A stretch of 64,000 nt of DNA from Comamonadaceae bacterium (GCA_011391745.1 JAABPX010000004.1:1-64000); one strand, 5' to 3'; positions 42,884 to 55,828 are shown, numbered from the stretch's first letter. Numbers and translations: made by a program. Notes: generated by a model from the letters alone, not told the origin.

Positions 42884-43732
42884 TTATTTGAAGACCACGG
42901 TCTTGTGACCGTTGAGCAGCACACGGTGTTCGCTGTGCCACTTCACGGCCCTCGCCAAGACTTGGCTTTCGGTGTCACGACCAATCGCGGTGAGGTCTTC
43001 GACCGTCAAGCTGTGGTCCACACGGGCCACGTCTTGTTCGATGATGGGGCCTTCGTCCAAATCGGCGGTGACGTAGTGGGCGGTGGCACCGATGAGTTTG
43101 ACGCCGCGGTCATGCGCTTGGTAATAGGGCTTGGCACCTTTGAAACTGGGCAGGAAACTGTGGTGGATGTTGATGGCCTTGCCCGCCAATGCTTGGCAGA
43201 GGTCGTTGCTCAAAATTTGCATGTAGCGCGCCAGCACCACCAAGTCGGCACCTTCGCTGCGAATAATGTCCAACTGCTTGGCCTCGGCTTGTGCTTTGGT
43301 GGCCGCGGTCACGGGGATGTGGTGAAAGGGCACGTTGTAACTGGCCGCGAGTTGGTAGAAGTCGCGGTGGTTGCTGACGATGGCGCGAATGTCCAAACGC
43401 AGCAAGCCGCTTTTCCATCGAAACATCAGATCGTTCAAACAATGGCCTTCTTTGCTCACGAGCAGGACGGTGCGCACCGGTTCACTCAAAGGGTGCAAGG
43501 TCCAGCGCAAGCCAAAGCTGGGGGCGAATTCGGCCAAGGCTGTTCGCAAAGCATCGGGGCTTAGGTTGGCGCAAGCGAATTGCACGCGCATAAAAAACAG
43601 GCCGGTGTCGTGGTCGTTGTATTGCGCGGCTTCTTCAATGTTGCCGCCGTGTTGCAGCAAAAATCCAGAAACGGCATGCACGATGCCGGGCCGATCGGCG
43701 CAGGAGAGGGTTAAAACATAAGCTGGGTTCAT
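42884..43732 (-). CDS. purU: Formyltetrahydrofolate deformylase
   Basis: CADRPGIVHAVSGFLLQHGGNIEEAAQYND, KAINIHHSFLPSFKGAKPYYQAHDRGVKLIGATAHYVTADLDEGPIIEQDV. Confidence 0.96.
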   Translation of the reverse strand: MNPAYVLTLSCADRPGIVHAVSGFLLQHGGNIEEAAQYNDHDTGLFFMRVQFACANLSPDALRTALAEFAPSFGLRWTLHPLSEPVRTVLLVSKEGHCLNDLMFRWKSGLLRLDIRAIVSNHRDFYQLAASYNVPFHHIPVTAATKAQAEAKQLDIIRSEGADLVVLARYMQILSNDLCQALAGKAINIHHSFLPSFKGAKPYYQAHDRGVKLIGATAHYVTADLDEGPIIEQDVARVDHSLTVEDLTAIGRDTESQVLARAVKWHSEHRVLLNGHKTVVFK

Positions 43733-43842
43733 GGGGCATGAATTGTCGCAGGAAGCCCAAAGGGGTGGGTTTGTGCGGCTAGCCCTTGCCTCGGGCGGGA
43801 TGTCAGAATGTCGAGACGCCCGTTTTCAGGAGACCCTCTACC

Positions 43843-45180
43843 ATGGCTTTTAACGACATTCGCATGGACAGCCAATGGCTGCCATTCACCCCCAACCGCA
43901 GCTTTGCCAAGGACCCGCGCATTTTTGTGGCCGCCGACGGCATGCACTTCACCACCCACGATGGGCGACAAGTGATCGACGGCATTTCCAGTTTGTGGTG
44001 TGTGGGCGCGGGGCACAACCGCAAGCCCATCAACGAGGCCATCAAAAAACAGCTCGACACCTTGGACTACGGCACCGCCTTCAGCGCCAGCAACGACAAA
44101 GCCTTTCGCGCCGCCGACATGATTGCTGGTATGGCCCCAGGTGATCTCAACAAGGTTTTGTTTTGCAACTCCGGTTCCGAGGCCGCCGACACCTCGATGA
44201 AAGTGGCTTTGGCTTATCACCGCGCCCGTGGTGAAGGCCACCGCAACATCTTTATTGGCCGCGAGCGCGGCTATCACGGCGTGGGTTTTGGCGGCATGAG
44301 TGTGGGCGGCATCCCGGCCAACCGCAAGGTGTATGGCACCAGCTTACTGCCCCGCGTGGACCACCTGCGCTTCATCCACGACCCGGTCAACCACGCGTAC
44401 ATCCACAACCAAGAACCGGTGTGGTCCGAAGACCCGCTGCTCGAACTCGAAAACCGTATCTTGCCCCTGCACGATGCCAGCAATATCGCTGCCGTCATCG
44501 TCGAGCCGGTGGCTGGCAGCGCGGGCTGGTACATCCCACCGCAGGGCTATCTCAAGCGCTTGCGCGAGATCTGCGACAAGCACGGCATCTTGTTGATTTT
44601 TGACGAGGTCATCACCGGTTTTGGCCGCATGGGTACCAATTTCGCGTCCGACTACTACGGTGTCGTGCCCGACATGCTCAATTTCGCCAAGTGCGTGACC
44701 AACGGCGTCATTCCACTGGGTGGCGTGATTTGCCGCCAGCACATTTACGACACCATGATGGGCGCACACAGCAACGCACCCGAACACGCCGTGGAGTTCT
44801 TTCACGGCTACACCTACTCGGGCCATCCCGTGGCCTGTGCCGCAGCCATTGCCACGCTGGATTTGTTCCAAGAAGAAAACCTATTCGCTCGCGCAGGTCA
44901 AATGGGTAAGGTCTTGGGCGACGCCATGCACAGCGCCCTGAAGGGTTTGCCCAACGTGGTGAGCATCCGCAGCCTGGGCTGTGCGGCCGTGGTGGAGCTT
45001 TCGCCCATCGCCGGCTTGCCGGGCAAGCGCGCGTTCGACGTGTTCATGCACTGTTTTCACCGCGGTGTGCTGGTGCGTAACGCGGGCGAGAACTTGGTGT
45101 TTGCGCCGCCCTACATCGTGGAGAAGTCCCATATCGACACCATGGTCAACGTGCTGGCCGACGCCATTTCGGCGCAGTGA
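43843..45180 (+). CDS. Class III (omega) aminotransferase
   Basis: DGISSLWCVGAGHNRKPINEAIKKQL, NSGSEAADTSMKVALAYHRARGEG, LLIFDEVITGFGRMG. Confidence 0.92.
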   Translation: MAFNDIRMDSQWLPFTPNRSFAKDPRIFVAADGMHFTTHDGRQVIDGISSLWCVGAGHNRKPINEAIKKQLDTLDYGTAFSASNDKAFRAADMIAGMAPGDLNKVLFCNSGSEAADTSMKVALAYHRARGEGHRNIFIGRERGYHGVGFGGMSVGGIPANRKVYGTSLLPRVDHLRFIHDPVNHAYIHNQEPVWSEDPLLELENRILPLHDASNIAAVIVEPVAGSAGWYIPPQGYLKRLREICDKHGILLIFDEVITGFGRMGTNFASDYYGVVPDMLNFAKCVTNGVIPLGGVICRQHIYDTMMGAHSNAPEHAVEFFHGYTYSGHPVACAAAIATLDLFQEENLFARAGQMGKVLGDAMHSALKGLPNVVSIRSLGCAAVVELSPIAGLPGKRAFDVFMHCFHRGVLVRNAGENLVFAPPYIVEKSHIDTMVNVLADAISAQ

Positions 45181-45950
45181 TCACGCTCGGGCGTGGCCGG
45201 TGTGGTCCACACCGCATCGGCCACGCCAAGGGTGTTGGCGTCTGAACCACCGGCCCGCATCCACACCACATGGGCTTGACTGGCCAGCCCTGCTGGCCAA
45301 AACAGGGGAATGCCCCGGTCGCGTTTGACGTGTTCCGCGCCCGCCACCAACAACACGGTTTTGCCCGGGCGGAGCCAGCGTTCGATGATTTGGGCCATGC
45401 GGGCGTCGCGTGCAATTTGGATGCGAGCCATGCCCGGCACTTGCGATTCGGGTAGCCGCCCGCAGTGGCTATCCACCATGCGTTGGCGGTGATCGTTTAA
45501 CACCCCAGCGGGCACACGAGCGTCCCATTCTTCGTTGCGCATGACGCCGCCCATCGCCGCTCGCGGCAGGTTCGCCCCCACCACCGGCACACCCAAGCGC
45601 ACCGCTTGCATCACCACGGGGCCATAGCGCTGCCACGGCCAACCGGCGTCGTTCCAGCGCAAACGCGCACGCACATCGGCCTCACTGGCGTTCGCGGGCA
45701 AGCCGACGGTGTCCACGCCGTCGTCGGCCATCTCTAAGGCCAGGGCCGACAGGCCTGGTGATGGGGTCAGCCGGCTGATGGCCAAGCGGGCGAGGGACTG
45801 GTGTTCGTCGGCGTCGTGCTGTTCGCCGAGCAAGATCACAGGGGCTTGCGTGGGTAGCGTGCCCCAATGGGCGTGCCAGGCCGCTTGGGGGTTGGCACAG
45901 GCACTCAGCAGCCAAACAAGGCCCAACGGCGCGAGGCGGCCAACCCGCAT
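45111..45950 (-). CDS. ChaN-like lipoprotein
   Basis: Lipobox LLSACAN; VILLGEQHDADEHQ, GANLPRAAMGGVM; 70-nt convergent overlap with the aminotransferase gene. Confidence 0.8.
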   Translation of the reverse strand: MRVGRLAPLGLVWLLSACANPQAAWHAHWGTLPTQAPVILLGEQHDADEHQSLARLAISRLTPSPGLSALALEMADDGVDTVGLPANASEADVRARLRWNDAGWPWQRYGPVVMQAVRLGVPVVGANLPRAAMGGVMRNEEWDARVPAGVLNDHRQRMVDSHCGRLPESQVPGMARIQIARDARMAQIIERWLRPGKTVLLVAGAEHVKRDRGIPLFWPAGLASQAHVVWMRAGGSDANTLGVADAVWTTPATPERDHCAEMASASTLTMVSIWDFSTM

Positions 45951-45958
45951 GGCTCGTT

Positions 45959-46243
45959 TCAGTGCACCACCACCGGCATGTGGGCCAGCGAGGCGTAGCG
46001 ATCCAAGGTGTCTTCAACCTCGTCCTGCGAGGGCGTGGATTGCTGCCAAGCGCTGATGTGTTGCTGAAATAACTCAGCCCAAGAGCCGTCCAAATAGACC
46101 TCTTTGCCCGAGCGTTTGTCCACGATTTCAAATCCGTGGCGCGGCAACTGGGGTGGGCTGTCGTCGTTGACATCGGCGGGGTCAACGGCATTGGCCAAGA
46201 TGTGAACCACAGCAAAAGATTCTGAATCGTAAACGGTGTGCAT
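45959..46243 (-). CDS. DUF3567-like protein
   Basis: MHTVYDSESFAVVHIL...RHGFEIVDKRSGKEVYLDGSWAELFQQHI. Confidence 0.7.
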   Translation of the reverse strand: MHTVYDSESFAVVHILANAVDPADVNDDSPPQLPRHGFEIVDKRSGKEVYLDGSWAELFQQHISAWQQSTPSQDEVEDTLDRYASLAHMPVVVH

Positions 46244-46323
46244 GGGCAAAGTCTTTTGGGTTGTGTGGAAGATGGGCAAACAAGCTTACATCGAAAAGTC
46301 ACATGGGGCCCAAGCGCTGGTTT

Positions 46324-47418
46324 TCAAGGCGGCAAGACCAAGCGCTGGTCGAGCCAGTCGCCGTTGCTTTGACTGATGCGGATACGGGCGGGCAGGTACT
46401 GCAAACTGGGGGCCATCCACAGTTCGATGGTCTGGTCCCGTTCGTCCAAAGCCGCTCGCGTGAGGTGACGCGCCAAGACGCTGCCTTGGGGCAGGTCCAC
46501 GGTGAGCATTTCCCCCACCGTCCAGCGCCACAATGCCACCTCGCGCGAACTGGCCACCGGCACCTCCACCGATTGACCGGTTTCCAAGGGTTGGGCTTGC
46601 AGTTGCGCCGCCAATTGCAAAATGACGCTCAAGCGGTCTTGGGTGCCTGGGGCCAAGGGTGCATCGGGTCGGTTGCGGCTAAAGCGCACCCGCTGGCCTT
46701 CGTAGTCGAAGTGGGTGGCGGCTTCGTCGCGCTGGCGCTCACCAAAGCGCTCGGGCATCAGTCCTTTGGGGCCGATGCGCCCCGTGCTGGTTTGTGTGCG
46801 CGAGCCAAGCAATGGCATGCGAATCGCCAGCACCGCATCGTAGCGGCCGTCCTGTACGGTCCACTCAAACACGCCTTCGGCAAACACGTTGCGGCCTTTG
46901 ACTTGGCCTGTGATGTCGTACACCAAGCGGGTTTGACTGGGGGCAACGGGCAGCGGTTGGGGCTCAAGCACGGTGTCCACCGCCGCGGCCACCACGGCCT
47001 CGGCGGTGTTGTCTGTTGTGGGCGGTGTTGGGGCTTCCCCGAGCGGCGGGGTGGGCTGGTCGGCTTCGGGCGTTGGTGCTGGCGGCGGCGCTTGGGGTGG
47101 CGGGGCAGGGCGGGTGGTGGTGCGTACCGGCGTGGCTGGTTTGGCCGCCGCCGGGGCGGGTGCCGCCGCCACCCAACGAATGGCCGTTGGGCCTTGGGCG
47201 CTTTGGGCGGTGGCGTCCGGGGCGGAGTCGGTGCGGGTCGATAACAACGCGCTGGGCGATACGCTGGTTTGTGCGTCGGTGTTATGGATGAGGGCCGAGG
47301 TGTCGAGCAGCAAGGCTGCGTGGGCCACAGCAACGAGCGCCACCAGCGGCCACAAGGCGCGGCGGGGAATGCCGGTGTTGGGCTGGCCTAAAATTTGGCC
47401 ATTGGGAGAATTGCGCAT
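46324..47418 (-). CDS. DUF3108 domain protein with Pro/Ala-rich N-terminal region
   Basis: N-terminal TM helix, Pro-rich linker, C-terminal DUF3108-like beta-rich region (LVYDITGQVKGRNVFAEGVFEWTVQDGRYDAVLAI). Confidence 0.7.
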   Translation of the reverse strand: MRNSPNGQILGQPNTGIPRRALWPLVALVAVAHAALLLDTSALIHNTDAQTSVSPSALLSTRTDSAPDATAQSAQGPTAIRWVAAAPAPAAAKPATPVRTTTRPAPPPQAPPPAPTPEADQPTPPLGEAPTPPTTDNTAEAVVAAAVDTVLEPQPLPVAPSQTRLVYDITGQVKGRNVFAEGVFEWTVQDGRYDAVLAIRMPLLGSRTQTSTGRIGPKGLMPERFGERQRDEAATHFDYEGQRVRFSRNRPDAPLAPGTQDRLSVILQLAAQLQAQPLETGQSVEVPVASSREVALWRWTVGEMLTVDLPQGSVLARHLTRAALDERDQTIELWMAPSLQYLPARIRISQSNGDWLDQRLVLPP

Positions 47419-48262
47419 GAAACTGGCCACGTACAAAGACGGCTCACGGGATGGACAACTGTTGGTGGTCAGCAAAGACCTGAGCACGGCCCATTATGCG
47501 ACCGCCATTGCCCACACCTTGCAACAGGCCTTGGACGATTGGAATTTCATCGCCCCCCAGTTGCAAGACCTCTACAGCACACTCAACCAAGGCAAAGCTC
47601 GGCATGCCTTTGCTTTTGACCCGGCCTTGTGCATGCCCCCCTTGCCGCGCGCGCACCAATGGGTGCAGGGCAATGCGTATGCAGACAAAGACTTGGCTTT
47701 GTCTTGGGGCAGCAGCGCCGGGTTTGTGGGCGCTCGCGACGCCGTGACCTACCCCGGCCATGACCCGCAAGCCAAGGCCGCCATGGGCTGGGCCGCCATC
47801 ACCGGCGATGTGGCGTCGGGTGTGACCGCAGCCCAAGCCGTGGAAGGTGTGCGCCTGGTGGCCTTGGTCAACGTTTGGCATTTGCCCGAATCGGCGCAGC
47901 CCACCGACGAGTGGGTGGCGTTTTCGCCCGTGGCCGTGACCCCAGATGCGCTGGGTGCCGCGTGGACGCGCGGGCGTGTGCAGGTCACGCTGGGCACCCG
48001 ATCGAACGGGCAGCCGCTTAGCGTGGTTGATGCTGCGGCGGGCATGGCGCACCCCATGGGCGAGATCATTGCCGCAGTGGCGGCGGTGCGCCCCGTGCGT
48101 GCTGGCACGGTGGTGGGCACCGGACCCATCGGCATGCCCAATGCCGAGCCTGTCTGCGCCGGGCCCGGTGAGCGGGTGGCGATTGAGGCCAAGGGCACCG
48201 ATGGCCACAGCGTGTGGGGTGCCATTGACCAGGGCTTGGCCAGCCGCGCGGACGCTCAATAA
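47417..48262 (+). CDS. Fumarylacetoacetate hydrolase family protein
   Basis: MKLATYKDGSRDGQLLVVSKD..., GWAAITGDVA, GTVVGTGPIGMPNAEPVCAGPGERVAIEA; start set to 47417. Confidence 0.88.
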   Translation: MKLATYKDGSRDGQLLVVSKDLSTAHYATAIAHTLQQALDDWNFIAPQLQDLYSTLNQGKARHAFAFDPALCMPPLPRAHQWVQGNAYADKDLALSWGSSAGFVGARDAVTYPGHDPQAKAAMGWAAITGDVASGVTAAQAVEGVRLVALVNVWHLPESAQPTDEWVAFSPVAVTPDALGAAWTRGRVQVTLGTRSNGQPLSVVDAAAGMAHPMGEIIAAVAAVRPVRAGTVVGTGPIGMPNAEPVCAGPGERVAIEAKGTDGHSVWGAIDQGLASRADAQ

Positions 48263-48663
48263 ATTTGGGTCAGGTCGGCGAAGCCTTTGATTTCGATCGG
48301 GTTCTTGAACGGGTCAAGAAAAAACATCGTCCACTGCTCGCCAGGCTTGCCCTCAAACCGAATTTGCGGGGCCATGACAAAGACGGTGCCAGCCGCCGTG
48401 AGCCGATCCGCCAAGGTGCGCCAATCCGGCAGGTTCAGCACCAACCCAAAGTGCGGCATCGGCACCCAGTGGCCGTCCACCAAGCCGGTGTTTTGGGTCT
48501 GGAAGGGCTCACCCAAGTGCATGGAAATTTGGTGACCAAAGAAGTCAAAGTCCACCCAGGTGTCGGTGCTTCGGCCTTCTTGGCAACCCATCACATCGCC
48601 ATAAAAGCGGCGGGCGGCGTCCAAGTCGGTCACGTTAAAGGCAAAGTGAAATAGGCTTTTCAT
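48256..48663 (-). CDS. VOC (glyoxalase/dioxygenase superfamily) protein
   Basis: FHFAFNVTDLDAARRFYGDVMGCQEGR...FFLDPFKNPIEIKGF. Confidence 0.9.
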   Translation of the reverse strand: MKSLFHFAFNVTDLDAARRFYGDVMGCQEGRSTDTWVDFDFFGHQISMHLGEPFQTQNTGLVDGHWVPMPHFGLVLNLPDWRTLADRLTAAGTVFVMAPQIRFEGKPGEQWTMFFLDPFKNPIEIKGFADLTQIY

Positions 48664-48749
48664 GGTGAACAGCTTACAACAGCCGTCAGGTGCGCCATGG
48701 GTGGCTTGGGGTTTAATGTTTGGGTCTGTTCAACCCTCAGGAGCCCCAC

Positions 48750-49307
48750 ATGTCCAACAACGCCGGTTTTGATTTCACCCAGTTCGTTCCCGGGTTTGAC
48801 TTCTTGAAAAACGCAGGCGCGGGCACAGGCAGCGCCGCCAATGCCGCCAACGCTTGGGTCGCGCCCACACTGGACCCGGAAGAATTGAACAAACGCATTC
48901 AAGAACTCAAAACCGTGCAGTTTTGGTTGGAGCAAAACGCCAAGGCCTTGGGGGCGACCATTCAAGCGTTGGAGGTGCAGCGCATGACGCTGAGCGCCCT
49001 CAAAAGCATGAACATGAACTTTCAGAGCATGGTGGACGCGGCCAAGCCAGCCGCTTCGGCAGACACACCTGCCGCTGAGTCAGCAGCCCCCGGTGTGGAC
49101 CCTGCGCAATGGTGGAACGCGCTGACGCAGCAGTTCCAAACCATCGCCAGCCAAGCCGTGCAAGACATGGGGCAACACGCCCAAGCCCACGCCGCGCCCA
49201 GCGCCAGCGCGGCCAAGGCGCCGCCCGTTGCCAAAACCGCGACCAAGCACAAAGCCGCTGTGAAAACGGGGGCTAAGCGCACGCGTGGTCAAACAAGCAG
49301 CAATTGA
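48750..49307 (+). CDS. PhaM-family PHA granule regulatory protein
   Basis: LDPEELNKRIQELKTVQFWLEQNAKALGATIQALEVQRMTL plus Ala/Lys-rich tail (KTATKHKAAVKTGAKRTRG). Confidence 0.82.
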   Translation: MSNNAGFDFTQFVPGFDFLKNAGAGTGSAANAANAWVAPTLDPEELNKRIQELKTVQFWLEQNAKALGATIQALEVQRMTLSALKSMNMNFQSMVDAAKPAASADTPAAESAAPGVDPAQWWNALTQQFQTIASQAVQDMGQHAQAHAAPSASAAKAPPVAKTATKHKAAVKTGAKRTRGQTSSN

Positions 49308-49323
49308 ATGTTTGTAAGCCGTC

Positions 49324-51121
<1,798 letters not shown>

Positions 51122-51125
51122 GGCG

Positions 51126-52532
51126 TCACAGCAACGGTTGTTGTTGGTTCGCCCCATTTGCCCAGGCACGTACCGATTTTGATTTTGATGGAGACGATTG
51201 CCCGCTTAAATAGGTTTGAGCTTGTCCTTTAGTGAAGTAAGCGTTGGCATTTCTCTCAAACGTATCACGCCAATGTCCCTTGATGGGTTTGAACTGCACC
51301 CCTTGAGATGGACCCAAGCGATAGCTCTCTGCCACCAATAAATCTTCTGCTGGTACCTCTGCCACGACCAATGGAGAGTGGGTGTTGATGATGACTTGCC
51401 GCAGCTCGACAATGTCAGACCAAGGCTCGTCATCTTGACCGGGGGCGTCAGACAGTTGGCGAACCAAGTCCACCATTTGGGGAATGCGCATCGGGTGGAT
51501 GCCGTTCTCCGGCTCTTCCATGCAAATAAGACCCTGCGCATCAGGGTCGCACGCCATGATGGACAGCGCCAAAAAACGCAGCGTTCCGTCTGATAAGGCG
51601 CTGGCTGTATAAGTTTCGCCAGACATACGAACTTGAAGCGTGCGGCGTTTGAGAATTTCGTTGTGGTTAACCTCCACAGATTGAATCCCAGGTATCAGTT
51701 GCGAGAGGGTGGCCGCAACATCGGCATAAAGCCCGATGCGGGTCAGTGCCGATGGAAGGTGATGTCCCTGAGCCGTGACTTTTGAGTCGCTGGCAAATTC
51801 ATCTGTTGAACGCAAGGCGCTCGGCTCAAGTTGCAAAAGTTGCCAGGACTGCATTTCTCTGCGCATTGCCAGTGCCGTGGGGTGTGAGTTGGAGTTGATG
51901 CCTGACAAAACGGTCTGCTGCGTTCGACGAGCTGGAATTTTTTGAGGTTGACCGCTGCCTTCCCCTTCCCCATAACGTTTGATGATTCTTTGCCCGGCTT
52001 CTTCGATGGTTTCAATAAAGGGCGTGTTTCTTTTATGTTTTTTATCAATAACAAACGTGGTGATAAAACCCTCAGAGGCGGTGAAACCCAACTCATTTTT
52101 GGCCTCTCGCTTGCTTTTCTTTTTTAAATATTCGTCATGGATATAAATGACCTCTTTGGCGTTTTGGTCTGTTGCCAAACACAAGACCAAGCGATATTCC
52201 AAGTAGGTAGCCGTCGTTTTTGCTTCTTGACCAAAATCATCGGTGACTGTTTTTGGGGCAATCACTTCAACGATGAATTCCATGGGCAGAGGTGTGTTGT
52301 TTTGGTCAAAGGTGAACAAGTCCCTGATGTCCGATGCTTGTCCATTCGTGCCGCGCACTTTGGTGGCTGCTGCAACCATTTGCATGGATGCAAGATTGCT
52401 GAGAAACGTAATTGCATCGAAAAGGTTGGATTTGCCCACCCCGTTAGCTCCAGCGATGCAAGTGAAGAGGCCAAAGCGCAGATCAACGTCTTTCAAATTC
52501 TTGAAACCATTGATTTTTAAACGGGTCAACAT
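51126..52532 (-). CDS. AAA_21/OLD-like ATPase
   Basis: MLTRLKINGFKNLKDVDLRF, Walker A GANGVGKSN, SDGTLRFLALSI signature-like, Walker B LICMEEPENGIHP, INTHSPLVV. Confidence 0.88.
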   Translation of the reverse strand: MLTRLKINGFKNLKDVDLRFGLFTCIAGANGVGKSNLFDAITFLSNLASMQMVAAATKVRGTNGQASDIRDLFTFDQNNTPLPMEFIVEVIAPKTVTDDFGQEAKTTATYLEYRLVLCLATDQNAKEVIYIHDEYLKKKSKREAKNELGFTASEGFITTFVIDKKHKRNTPFIETIEEAGQRIIKRYGEGEGSGQPQKIPARRTQQTVLSGINSNSHPTALAMRREMQSWQLLQLEPSALRSTDEFASDSKVTAQGHHLPSALTRIGLYADVAATLSQLIPGIQSVEVNHNEILKRRTLQVRMSGETYTASALSDGTLRFLALSIMACDPDAQGLICMEEPENGIHPMRIPQMVDLVRQLSDAPGQDDEPWSDIVELRQVIINTHSPLVVAEVPAEDLLVAESYRLGPSQGVQFKPIKGHWRDTFERNANAYFTKGQAQTYLSGQSSPSKSKSVRAWANGANQQQPLL

Positions 52533-52566
52533 GGCAGGGCCTTTTCAAAATGATGCACAAGTGATT

Positions 52567-53637
52567 TTAGGTTTCTGTCTTGCGGTCGAGCAACATGGCG
52601 TCGCCGTAACTGAAAAATCGGTAGCCCTGCGCGATGGCGTGTTGGTACAGGGCGTGCATGTGCTCAAAGCCGGTGAAGGCGCTCACCAGCATAAGCAAGG
52701 TGCTTTTGGGCAGGTGAAAGTTGGTGATGAGCACGTCCACCACTTTGAATTCAAAGCCCGGCGTGATGAAGATGCTGGTGTCGCCGCAGGTCTGGCCGGT
52801 CTGCGCCCAGCTCTCCAGCGTGCGCACGCTGGTCGTGCCCACGGCCACCACACGGCCGCCGCGTGCACGGCAGTCGGCAATGGCTTGAACCGTTTCGGGC
52901 GGTATGTTGTACCACTCGCTGTGCATGCGGTGTTCGCTCAGGTCTTCGGTTTTGACGGGCGAAAACGTGCCCGCGCCCACGTGCAGCGTGACGCTGGCGC
53001 GTTGCACACCGTGGCTGTCCAAGGCGTTCAACACCGCTTCATCGAAGTGCAAGGCTGCGGTGGGCGCCGCCGCCGCGCCGGGGTGCTTGGCAAAGACGGT
53101 TTGGTAGCGCCGTTCGTCTTCGGCCTGTTGTTCGGGGCTGTCGGGCGCTGCGCCGGTTTGGTTTTGGTGGCGCTCGATGTAGGGCGGCAGCGGCATGTGG
53201 CCGTGCGCTTGCATGAGCGCGTGCGGCTCGTCGCTGAAGCGAAAGTGAAACAGCGGGCCATCAACGTCTGGCCAGCGGCCCAAAACCTTCGCTTCAAAGC
53301 CACCGTGCATGCGCAGCACCGTGCCCACGGTCGGTTTTTTGCTGACCTTCATGTGCGCCACAACCTCGTGGCCGGTCAACACCCGCTCGACCAGGAGTTC
53401 GAGTTGGCCGCCCGTGGGCTTGTGGCCAAACAAGCGGGCTTTCACGACCTCGGTGTCGTTGAACACCAGCAGGTCGCCCGTGCGCAGCAGCTTGGGGAGT
53501 TCTTTGAAAATGCGGTCAGCCCACGGGGCTTGGCGGCCATCGAGCAAACGCGAGGCGCTGCGCTCTGCGGTGGGGTGTTGGGCGATCAGCGACGCGGGCA
53601 GGTCAAAGTCAAAGTCGCTCAGTCGGTATGGGTTCAT
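52567..53637 (-). CDS. queA: S-adenosylmethionine:tRNA ribosyltransferase-isomerase
   Basis: [50 protein letters not shown]-like C-terminus ([12 protein letters not shown]). Confidence 0.96.
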   Translation of the reverse strand: MNPYRLSDFDFDLPASLIAQHPTAERSASRLLDGRQAPWADRIFKELPKLLRTGDLLVFNDTEVVKARLFGHKPTGGQLELLVERVLTGHEVVAHMKVSKKPTVGTVLRMHGGFEAKVLGRWPDVDGPLFHFRFSDEPHALMQAHGHMPLPPYIERHQNQTGAAPDSPEQQAEDERRYQTVFAKHPGAAAAPTAALHFDEAVLNALDSHGVQRASVTLHVGAGTFSPVKTEDLSEHRMHSEWYNIPPETVQAIADCRARGGRVVAVGTTSVRTLESWAQTGQTCGDTSIFITPGFEFKVVDVLITNFHLPKSTLLMLVSAFTGFEHMHALYQHAIAQGYRFFSYGDAMLLDRKTET

Positions 53638-53701
53638 GGGCTTGAGGGCCGGACGGGCCCGTTCCAAGTAGGGTGGGATATGGAACAGGCAGAATTGTCC
53701 C

Positions 53702-55828
53702 ATGTCTGAAGCCGATCGCGCCCCCACAGCGTCCGCAGTTCCCAAACCCCTGTCGGCCGCCCAAAAAGCCCTGCGCAAGCTCGGTTTGTCGCGCGACATC
53801 GATTTGGCCTTGCACCTGCCTCTGCGCTACGAAGACGAAACCCGCATCACGCCACTCAAGGCCTGCCGCGAAGGCCAGTTGGCGCAGATCGAAGGCGTGG
53901 TCACGCGATGTGAGGTGCAGTTGCGTCCGCGCCGCCAGCTCTTGGTCACGGTGGACGATGGTACCGACACCTGCCAGTTGCGTTTCTTCACCTTCTACCC
54001 CGCGTACCAAAAAACCTTGGCCGAGGGCGAACGCGTGCGGGTGCGTGGTGAGGTGCGCGGCGGATTTTTGGGTTGGACCATGGTGCACCCCACGTTTGGC
54101 CGCGCGGGCGGCGAATTGCCCGAGGCCTTAACGCCCGTCTACCCCACCAGCGCCCAGTTGCCTCAAGCCTATTTGCGCAAGGCCGTGGCCAGCGGATTGC
54201 GCCGCGCCGATGTGTCCGAAACCTTACCCGCCCCTTTGCTGGACAGTTTGCATGCGGCGGTGGCGCAAGGCCAAGGCCCGCGCATGACCTTGGCGCAAGC
54301 GCTGCGTTGTTTGCACCAACCCAGCCCCGACACCGCGCTGGAGGCGTTGGAAGACCGCAGCCACCCGGCGTGGCAGCGGCTCAAGGCCGAAGAGTTGTTG
54401 GCGCAACAGCTGTCTCAGCTCACGGCCAAACGTGAGCGCGAGCGTTTGGTGGCGCCGTCGCTGCGCTCTGAAGTTGGGGGCTTGCCCGAACACCTGTTGG
54501 CGCGGCTGCCTTTTGCCTTGACCACCGCGCAGCAGCGCGTGAGCCGTGAAATCACTGGCGACTTGGCCCGCGCCGTGCCCATGAACCGTTTGCTGCAAGG
54601 CGACGTGGGTTCGGGCAAAACCGTGGTGGCGGCTTTGGCCGCCGCAGTGGCCATGGGTGCGGGTTGGCAATGCGCCTTGATGGCGCCCACCGAAATTTTG
54701 GCGGCCCAACATTTCGCCAAATTGGTGCAATGGATCGAGCCCATCTTGTTGCCCACGGGGCGTTGTGTGGCGTGGCTCACGGGCAGCCAAAAAAAGAAAG
54801 AGCGCCAAGCCATGTTGGCCCTGATCGCCAGTGGCCAAGCGGCTTTGGTGGTGGGGACACACGCGGTGATTCAAGCGCACGTTGAATTTCAGCGCTTGGG
54901 TTTGGCCATCATCGACGAGCAACACCGCTTTGGTGTGGCGCAGCGTTTGGCCTTGCGCAGCAAGCTGCGCGATGGCGGCGAGCCGCATTTGCTCATGATG
55001 AGTGCCACGCCCATTCCGCGCACCTTGGCCATGACGTACTTGGCCGACTTGGATGTCTCCACCATCGACGAGTTGCCGCCGGGGCGCACACCCATCATGA
55101 CCAAGGTGTTGGCCGAGGTGCGTCGCCCTGAGGTGATTGAGCGCATACGGACCCAGTTGCAAGAGGGCCGACAGGTGTATTGGGTGTGCCCGCTGATTGA
55201 AGAGAGCGAGGCGTTGGACCTGAGCAACGCCACGGCCACCCACGCCGAACTCAGCACCGCGCTCAACCCGCCGGGCGCACCCACGGTGGCGGTGGGCTTG
55301 CTGCACTCGCGCATGGGCAGTGCCGACAAACAGGCCGTGATGACCGAGTTTGTGCAAGGGCGCATGGGTGTGCTCGTGTCCACCACCGTCATTGAGGTGG
55401 GGGTGGACGTGCCCAACGCTTCACTGATGGTGATTGAGCACGCCGAGCGTTTTGGTTTGTCTCAATTGCACCAATTGCGCGGACGGGTGGGGCGCGGGGC
55501 GGCTGCGTCGGCCTGTGTGCTGCTGTATTCGCCCAACGAGAGTGGCCGCTTGAGCGAGACCGCACGACAACGGCTCAAGGCCATGGCCGAAACCACCGAT
55601 GGCTTTGACATTGCCCGACGCGATTTGGACATTCGCGGTCCGGGTGAGTTTTTGGGGGCTCGGCAATCGGGTGCGGCCTTGCTGCGTTTTGCCGATCTGA
55701 GCACCGACACCCATCTTTTGGCTTGGGCCCGCGAGGCCGCACGCACGATGCTGGAACACCACCCACAGGCCGCTCAACGCCACATCGCCCGTTGGTTGGG
55801 TGAAAAAACCGACTACTTCAAGGCTTGA
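53702..55828 (+). CDS. recG: ATP-dependent DNA helicase RecG
   Basis: [50 protein letters not shown]. Confidence 0.96.
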   Translation: MSEADRAPTASAVPKPLSAAQKALRKLGLSRDIDLALHLPLRYEDETRITPLKACREGQLAQIEGVVTRCEVQLRPRRQLLVTVDDGTDTCQLRFFTFYPAYQKTLAEGERVRVRGEVRGGFLGWTMVHPTFGRAGGELPEALTPVYPTSAQLPQAYLRKAVASGLRRADVSETLPAPLLDSLHAAVAQGQGPRMTLAQALRCLHQPSPDTALEALEDRSHPAWQRLKAEELLAQQLSQLTAKRERERLVAPSLRSEVGGLPEHLLARLPFALTTAQQRVSREITGDLARAVPMNRLLQGDVGSGKTVVAALAAAVAMGAGWQCALMAPTEILAAQHFAKLVQWIEPILLPTGRCVAWLTGSQKKKERQAMLALIASGQAALVVGTHAVIQAHVEFQRLGLAIIDEQHRFGVAQRLALRSKLRDGGEPHLLMMSATPIPRTLAMTYLADLDVSTIDELPPGRTPIMTKVLAEVRRPEVIERIRTQLQEGRQVYWVCPLIEESEALDLSNATATHAELSTALNPPGAPTVAVGLLHSRMGSADKQAVMTEFVQGRMGVLVSTTVIEVGVDVPNASLMVIEHAERFGLSQLHQLRGRVGRGAAASACVLLYSPNESGRLSETARQRLKAMAETTDGFDIARRDLDIRGPGEFLGARQSGAALLRFADLSTDTHLLAWAREAARTMLEHHPQAAQRHIARWLGEKTDYFKA

